A stretch of DNA of 64,000 nt, from assembly GCA_012934845.2 (NCBI GenBank), contig WNNJ02003767.1, forward strand, positions 1-64,000, read 5' to 3'. Within the stretch, counting starts at the first letter, position 1; each line of letters opens with the position of its first letter. Origin of the DNA: Pomphorhynchus laevis. Taxonomy: Eukaryota; Acanthocephala; Palaeacanthocephala; Echinorhynchida; Pomphorhynchidae. Under the pieces are notes generated by a model. That model was not told the DNA's origin. It did no database searches and saw only the letters and a list, made by a program, of their open reading frames with translations. The position numbers and the translations under genes were made by a program. Of the stretch, positions 27,001 through 36,000 are shown one piece after another.

Positions 27001-30000
27001 TCGATTGAAATGACCGCACATGACGTTTTTATCAAACTTGCATAAAGTTCTTTCTAAATACTTTCCCTATTCTACTTTCATTATGTAGCTGAAATCTGTA
27101 AGCTGTACCAGATTGTGCGTAACATATTGTTGTTAAATATTACAATTTACTTTTATGTAAACAGCTTGCGCTTCAACTATCGGATAAGTATGTACACAAT
27201 ATTGATTCTAGCAACGAGCCCATTGATGACAAATACCTGAACTTACTTCAATCTAATAGGTAACACTATTTTATCCTCTGAACATAGCATATTCTCTATC
27301 CAAGTGTATAATCAGAAATAATTAATAAATAATAAAATATCTACATTGTAATTATTATTGAAGAATTGCAAGGTAGGGAATTTATTTGAAAATTTGTAAA
27401 ATTTTCAGTCGCTCCTAGCGACCTTCTTCAGGCAAAAAAAATCAAAAATTCGCTAGGAGCGACTGAAAATTTGAAAATTTTTTCAAATAAATTCCCTACC
27501 TTGCAATTCTTCAACAAATATGAGTGGGGATTTTTACCAACATATAATTATTATATATTATTAATAATTATATATTTACATTTTATTGCATTAATATACA
27601 ATAATTAAATATTGATTTAGTAATTTATAATTTAGTAATTTATATTAGTAATCTAATTTATATTAGATTTAGTAATTAAGTATTTATATCAATTTATGTT
27701 ATATATTAAATATCAATATTTAATTGAAACTTAATCAAAAAATGGGGAATAGATCAAATTACTTAAAAACATTAGTGATATTTACATACTCTTACAGTCC
27801 GGTAAAAATTTGAATTGTCTAAAAGTAAGCATTTTAGAAAATGTAGTAAATCTTTTCGTAAAGAGTTCTAATAAAATACTACCAGTCTATAAAATGGCCG
27901 ATAAATGTCGTGTAAAACGTGTATTTTATTAAATAGATGTAAACTTAAAAAATTGAGATATCATGTAAAATGATGTTTCGAAAACTGTAAATTCACTAGT
28001 TAATTTAAGTATAATTGAGTAACGATTTTATTGCCACATTTTATGCAAAGAATATGCATAAAATATTGGTTTTATGCATAAACTATTCATTTTTAGTTTG
28101 ATAGGAAACGATTTAGCAAAAGAAACAACTTAGAAACGTTCTTAATATAAGAACGTTCTACTAAGAAATAGAAGTAGAAACGTTCTTAGTAGAAAACGTT
28201 TTGAGTAGAAACGTTCTTATAGGAATCTTCTACTAAGAAACGTTCTTATAAGAACCTTCTACTAAGAAACGTTCTTATAAGAACCTTCTATTAAGAAACG
28301 TTCTTTTAAGAACGTTCTACTAAGAAACGTTCTTTTAAGAACGTTCTACTAAGAAACGGTCTTTTAAGAACGTTCTACTAAGAAACGTTCCATTAAGAAC
28401 ATTCCACCAAGAAACGTTCTTATAAGAACCTTCTACTAAGAAACGTTCTTATTAGAGCCTTCTACTAAGAAACGTTCTTATTAGAACCTTCTACTAAGAA
28501 ACGTTCTTAATATATTAGAAAGTTTTAATGGAAGTACAATAATCTTGCCACTATATTGAGTCTAATAAAAAGGCCGAATATAATAATGATTTATCCTTTA
28601 ATTATCATTAAATAACGATTAATTAACAAATAAAGCTTGTAAAATTTATGTTATTGTATTAAAATAACATAATTACCAAGAAAGGTTTAAAGTGTTCAAG
28701 CTAATTACAATACTTCTTGAAAATGTCCGCGGTTAGCGAACAAAATATCGAAGAAATATTCAATTTCTTTTTTCTGGGAATGGCATTTAGATACAAAAAT
28801 AATTATTTCCCCCTGAATGTCTCATTCCGTTTCAAATTGAAATTTAAAATTGAAATTTAAAATCAATTGTTTTGAAAGAATTGTATCAGAATTAGAGACC
28901 ATCAGATAGAACTGATATGCTATTAGGTTTAGGATTTTATTCCTCTATACTAAATCATTCGTATTTTACTAAAGTATAATGTATACTAAATACTAAAATA
29001 CTATTTTACTAAAGTATAATGTATACTAAATACTAAAATACTATTTTACTAAATACTAAATCATCAGTATTTTTTAAAAGCAAAACTATTTTTGGGAATG
29101 ACATTTAGATACAAAAAAAATTATTTATATATAATTTCTTTTATTTTATAAAAAATAATGTATTTAATCTAAACAGAGAACAATCTAATTAAACATTTAA
29201 ACTTTCACAAATACCTGAATTGTTCGCTTTTTTAGAATAGCAATTAAAGAAAAAGGTCTACTAGAAAAGCAACTAAACGAAGCAAGGCTTACAATAATAA
29301 AGCTTGAGAATAATTTGGCAGCAGTAAAAGGCACGCTTGTACTCTCTTCATCTACCAAGGTATAAAATTGGAAATTCATTGTCCTAGTAAAATGTGTTTT
29401 GAATCATGATTAAGTTAAAATCAAATTAAATAACAAGATATTTAACATGATATAATTAAAATTAAAATTTATTTTATAAAAAGTGTCAAATTATGTTAAA
29501 ATTATTATTTAAACTCGATTACTGCTAAATTTCGATTAAAACCAGCGAGTGTTAAAATAATCATTTTTAGGATCATATCGTTTTTAGACGCAATGTTGAA
29601 TACGCACAAAGTACAATTTTATTTGATAAAATTGAAAAAATAATGTGAAATATTATTAACGCTAATAACTAATTACTAATGCTAATCATGTTGTTATGTA
29701 TTTATTTCCTAGTTGATAGGGCTTAAGATTTGTAGTTTACAAATTTATATTTGGACAAATATAATATTATACAAATATAATATTTTATTATTGAAATTTT
29801 GATGACTAATTTTCTTCTGTACGTCACTTTTATCTTACATATGATTAAAATAGCGTGCAGAATAAAAATAGTTGTCAAACTTTTAATAGTAACAATGACG
29901 GCACATGGATATTAATTTATAATATTTTATATTATATTTTCATCGTTTCTGTCCTTTTAATGTTGGCTGACGATCACTCGACTCGTCTGCTTGTATTGGC

Positions 30001-33000
30001 AATTAGATTTTATGAAATACTTTATTATTACATTTTGCAAATTAAAATCATTTATGATTTCAAATTAAATCAGCGTTTGTAGTGAAAGGTTCTACCTTCA
30101 ATTTCAAAACCTACCTATTTCGGAGTGATTAGCGTTACAATACGCGCTGAGATCTTTAAAACATGACTTAACGTGTTGCAGACAAGACAGAAAATTGCGT
30201 GTCTATCGATATTAGGTTAAGGCACAAGATAAAGGGGATCTTTATCAGTATGAAGGCAGGCATTCTCATATGTTCAATTCAACTTGCTAGCTAAAGATTG
30301 CTGATCCTCGGTGCTTAAAAAATCGGCTTCTTAAGTTGGTAAGTTGTGATTCCTTTTTGAACACACGCAGTAGTGTACTGACAAGCCGCTTGCGGATTTA
30401 TGGGTATATTGGCATTCATGGCACGAAAATTGTAGTAGTTCAAATCTGCGCTAGAGGAAGACAAGTGACTTCACAAGTGATTTGTGAAGTCACTTATAAT
30501 TGCAACTTGTATGACTTAAGTTGATCACTCGTAATAATAAAAGACTAATAATAAAAAGACTTTATTATTACATTTTGTAAATTTAATTGAAATTATTTCC
30601 GATTTCAAATAAAATCAGCGTTGGTATGGAAATGATCTACCTTCAATTTGAAAACCTACATATTTCTCCTAATGATTATTATTATCAAACTATTCATCTA
30701 TAGTGTTCTTCCTAATTTTAAGTTGATATACCTGTGCAGTCATAAATTTATAATTTGCAAAATATAATAATAAAGTATTTCATTCAATCTAATTGTCAAT
30801 AAAGCATACGAATCGATTGATCGTCAAACAACATTAAAAAGACTGAAACGTGAAACGTAGATAGAATTGAAACATAGATTATATTATATCATCCAAATTT
30901 TATATATTGATATATTAATATTTAATTAGTATATTTAAATAAATATTTAATATAAATAATATTAATATTAATATAAATATTCCTTTTGGATAGAAAGCCG
31001 GCGAACTAGGATTAGTACAAATCGTTCGTTTTCCAAACCGAAATAAAGCTTTTCTTGGTATGGGTTTTACTCATTCAATGATATTTAAAGACTCTGTTAT
31101 AAAGTTTGGCGCTTTTGCAAATTCTGATCATTGAAACCATTAACTACTTTAAAGATGTTGACATTTTCAAAACATATTCTTTATTGATAAAAGAGCCCAC
31201 GCAATGAGAGAAATCAAAAGCGATATTCAAAAAGCATTGTCATTTACGTCACTTGACCCTAGTGTTGATGTAATTATGAAAACTAATGTATCCGTCTGAC
31301 AAAGACTACCTAGAAAAACTGCTAAAATAACTTCAAGAGATATTTTCTGATAACTCCTCTAATTCAAGTACAAAAAGATTAATTCAATCCAGCCTAAAGC
31401 TTTCAGGTTTAATAGGTCTCTTATATCAGTTTTGTAAGATAAAAATTTGAAAAGTCTCGTTGCGGCAAGCAGACAAGATCGAAATTTTTAGTAAATATCT
31501 AGCCAAAAGTTTACATTTTAATGGTATAATTATACAGAAAATTTCACTCTATCAATAATTAAAGTCAATACAATTAATTTACACTTTATACTTTATACTT
31601 TACACTTTATATTAGTAGTAATTTCTAATTTCCGTTTTATCTATAACATTTTTCACATACTTCTGTTGTTTCATATTTCCGTTGTTATGTACTCACTATT
31701 TTGAAAATATCTACTCTCTTAAATAGAATTAAAAAAACTTGTATAGTTGTAAATTCGATTAACGTTTTATCTGTTCAACATATATTTTTATAAAAGTCAA
31801 TTCGTCATCTCCTATGGATAAACCTACTCAGCGATTCAGTGATAATAATCTTCGTCAATTTCCTATAGAAATTATTTAAGTAGAAGGTAGACTCAGCACA
31901 TATCCTACAAATGATTTTACTAATACTTGTATTTTCTAACATTGAAAAAATGACTTATTAATAATTATTATTAACTAATTATGATTATTAATATTTTTAT
32001 AATTTTAACATTAATTTGTAATTTTCACATATTTCATATTAATATTTTGAGTAGCGCTTACTGTTTAATTTAAAATTATTATTCAAACAGTACATTTCGC
32101 GTCTATTCTAACTCTTCTCTCCCCCATCCTTCGTCCATTCCATCCGGTGTTCCACTAGGCCCTATGCTTTTCTATCTTTTTCATTAGGCCCTATGATTTT
32201 CTCTCTTCTCGGTGACTTGTCTTCGATTTCTCATACATTTAACTTCCATGTTATGCAATATGCTGATGACATTATCATCTATGCTCACGCACCTGCTTAT
32301 CGTATTCATGATCTTAGTGTTTCTGCTTCCGACTGTCTTGTCTCAATTTTCAATCATCTTTCTTCTATTCGTTTTACTCTGAATCCTTATAAATCCAAAA
32401 TAATGTGAATTCTTCTTCGACTTATTGGCTTAGAACCTCTCTCCGTGTCGTTAAATTCTACAATTCTTCCTATCGTTGATAATCTCGTTTTCCTAGGCTT
32501 TCATTTCGACAACCGACTTTCACTTAAACCTTTCGTTATGGATAATGTACTTAGACATTTCGTTAGGGTAGACTTCAAATAATTATAATTATTTGATGTT
32601 ATTATAATTTTAACATTAATTTGTAATTTTCCAAATTACAAATTAATAATTTGAGTAGCGCTTGCTGTTTAATTTAAAATTTAAAATTATCATTAATTGC
32701 ATAGCAGTTTAAGTTAATTTTAGTAACGAATTGCACTAATGTTGTTGAATAAAACATTATAGAATACATACACTGTCATCCAAGACAGTAGGTCTCATCA
32801 AAACTTAGTTTAAGTTGTTTCTTTTTGTAAAAACATCGTTTTGTTCTCTCTTAACAGGATGATAAGGATAATGAGCATATAAAGATGATAGAAAAAAGTT
32901 TAAGCGAACTAAGAAATTGTAATCAACAATTAATCGAGGAGAACCGTCGATTACAACTGGAAAGTCAAAATCTCATGAGTCAAGTAAATCGCATTTAATT

Positions 33001-36000
33001 TATATAAAGATGACTATGAAATTTACGTTTTTGTAGGTGGACGAAAAGCGTAAACAATACGATACCTTGTTTATTTCCAGTGATTCTACACAATCGTAGG
33101 TTTAATTACTAAAAATTAATGGATTTTTTCATTATGAATTATTAAACAAAATAAAAGTTATTACATTGTATATTTACTTTGTAGCTCCAGTAGATTTGAA
33201 CAATCTGAACGAAGCGAAATAACTGATTTCCTGGGTATAATAAGGTTCTATCTTAGATAATGACTATCTTTTAATTTGTTAAAGGTGATCTTATAAAACT
33301 ATCGAGAGAATCAATCGAAAGACTGCCATCTGATGCTAGTGAGGTATTTCGTATAAAATATTGAATTTGTCTTTAATAAATACTAAAAGTTTTATTTTTG
33401 CTTTTTATGACAACAATATTCAGTAATTGTAAAACATGTAAGCTAGACGTGAAAGAATTACGAATGCCGTTTCGTCATCACAATGACTCATCAGTGCCAG
33501 ATCCATCCCACTACTGGAGGCAGAGGAGGACTGGCAGACGGCAATTAATGAAGGAATCAATGTGAATGATGTACTAGAAAAATTTTTTCTAGTAACATCA
33601 TAGTGTACTAAATCAGTACTACAGCTTCACCAAAAAGGATTTTAGCAAAAGCACTGGCAAATGTGAGACCATTCCGCGTGAATTGTAAAACATGTAAGCC
33701 ATACGCGAAAGAATGACGAATGCCGTTTCGTCATCACAATGACTCATCAGTGCCAGATCCCTTCCACTACTAGATGCCGCAAAGGAGGACTGGCAGACGG
33801 CAATCAATGAATGAATCAATGTGAATGATGTAGTAGAAAAAATTTTTTCTAGTAACATCATAGTGTACTAAATCAGCACTACAGCTTCACCAAAAAGGAT
33901 CATTAGCAAAAGCACTGGTAAATGCCAGCGCAGGTCTCTTTAATATCTCTTTAATTATGTTATATTTAATATTGCAGAAAAATCACTACAAAATCAATTT
34001 GAAATTCTAAATCATAATTGAATGCTTGTAGTATAACCAAAACACACTATCGTAATAATAAAATTTGTAAAATAGAATTACATGTCGTTGAAAATTCAAA
34101 ACATGGCTGTTTGTATTTGCTTATGCTTCATGACACGGATTAAATGCATCTACGAAAATTAAATTTTAAAACGGATTTTAAATTTCTTAAATATTTTAAA
34201 TTTCTTAAATTTCTTTAAGCGTATGATTATATGTCTCGCTTAACAGATTAAAAAATATATTCATCCTGATATGTATTTTAAGTTTTTAAATATCTAGGAA
34301 CAATCTGATATAGCTGAACCACAACAAAAATCACTTGGATATTTCGCTAGAAACTACTAACAGCTTCAGAATTTTTTTAGTGAAATATCAAAATAATTTT
34401 GTTGTCGTTCTACTATACCCGATAGTTCATGGAAATTTAAATACAGGTAAGGATAGATATATTTCTTGGAATTATTTTCTTTTTAGTTACTAAAACTATC
34501 TAATCGAAATTCGTAATATAATTAAATGATATGATTCTATCATTTAATTATCATGCATATTATATTATCATTATTCTATCATTAAGTTAGGATTCTTCCG
34601 TGCTATTTTTATAATATCAATATTAAATTGATATCAAATTAATATTAAATATTAATTTAAATTCTTTTAAACATATTTAAAATCAAATACTTGTTAACAC
34701 CTTAATTTCTAAAGATGATATTAGTTACTAGCGAAATATCAAAATAATTTTTGTCGTTCAACTATACCTGATTGTTCCTTAGTATTTAAATATTTAAGAC
34801 CAGAAAATAATACCCCAAGTTTGTCAATAATATTAATGTATCCTGGAAAAATATTACAAGTTTGTCAATAATATTAATGTATACATATCTCCTTAAAAGA
34901 TATAAAAGAAGGCTTTCACACCTAATACAAATTTTGGTTGATTTAACGTATGACTTAGTGCACGGACAATTGATAGAAAATGAAACGATAATATGACAGT
35001 TGATTCACTTTTAAATTGATTCACTTTTGTTTGTCTATCTTGCTTCTCCATTCGTTTTATCAAAGAATAACACGCTTCAGCTTTTAGAAATTTGTGACCA
35101 TTATAAATAGGTGTATATTGCGTATATAATTTGTAAATGATTATAAATTAATTCTGATTTAATTAAAAATTATTAAACATCTAATCACTTATTAATTAAA
35201 TTAATTATAAACTATATTTATAGAATTATTAATTATGAATTAGTAAAAACGTTTTTACACGCAATATATTTACATTGTGAAAGTGTTATCAGTAAAATAT
35301 AAGTTACAGAACTTACGTTTGTAGTGTAATTAATACGATTAAAATACGATTATCTTCTCGGATAGCGCTCCATGTGTTTACCAGTGTGCTAATTGCTTTT
35401 ACCTTTGCTATAATAGCCGCTTTTCTATCATGTTTCCCATTAACTTCACTTAATTCAGCGTCATTGAAATGTTAATAAGAGTTGCCAAAATCAAGGGTAC
35501 TCTTTTCGGCCACAAATAGGATAGACCATGTAAACACGCCTGCAAAATTCATTAACAACCAAGGATAAGAAACAGCGTTAAATTGTGTGTTAATTTCAAA
35601 ACAGCTGCTTTGTTATTGTATACGTCCAGGTAGCTAGGAGCAGAAAATATGTTAATTATAGATGGAAATCCGTTCTTGTTACATATTTCGCATACATACG
35701 AAATAACTATTCTGGGCCTTGTGAGCTCGTACAATGCATAGCAGGTTGTTAACCGCATTGAATTCGCTTACAGCAGGATAGTTATAAGCATAATAATATT
35801 TTTAAATCCTCTAATAGGAACATATTGGGGATGTCCTTTTTGGACCTTCCAGTAAGAACATATGGTAATATTTTATATTACTTTTATTTTGTTTAATAAT
35901 TTAATTATAATGAATTTTCTTTCGTAGGCAGTAAATGAAATCATAAAACAATTAGAGATCCTTGAACAGAAAATACGTCAGCATTTCAAATATTCACAAT

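Larger units (their letters stand above)
27260..29235 (+). other. 2.0-kb TPR intron with two palindromic repeats
   Basis: Contains the long hairpin at 27355 and the 29-bp palindromic array at 28125. The short direct repeat CTATTTTACTAAAGTATAATG occurs twice around 28970-29040. Otherwise AT-rich. Confidence 0.55.
29360..32857 (+). other. 3.5-kb TPR intron with dispersed repeats
   Basis: Contains an inverted relative of the 13.6-kb repeat (about 29950-30240), a 14-bp-stem hairpin at 30463-30495, part copies at 30560-30860, an unidentified coding-like stretch at 30981 and a LINE fragment at 32100. Confidence 0.55.
33425..33935. repeat. Tandem dimer (256-bp period) carrying hammerheads
   Basis: Units start at ATTGTAAAACATGTAAG (33426 and 33682). 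Each holds one minus-strand hammerhead. A tandem dimer of a roughly 250-bp hammerhead unit is the arrangement described for small animal retrozymes. Confidence 0.8.

Noticed and set aside
35552-35758. A 68-codon intact gene on the minus strand
   Set aside because: It is only part of a frame-broken calcineurin A fragment.
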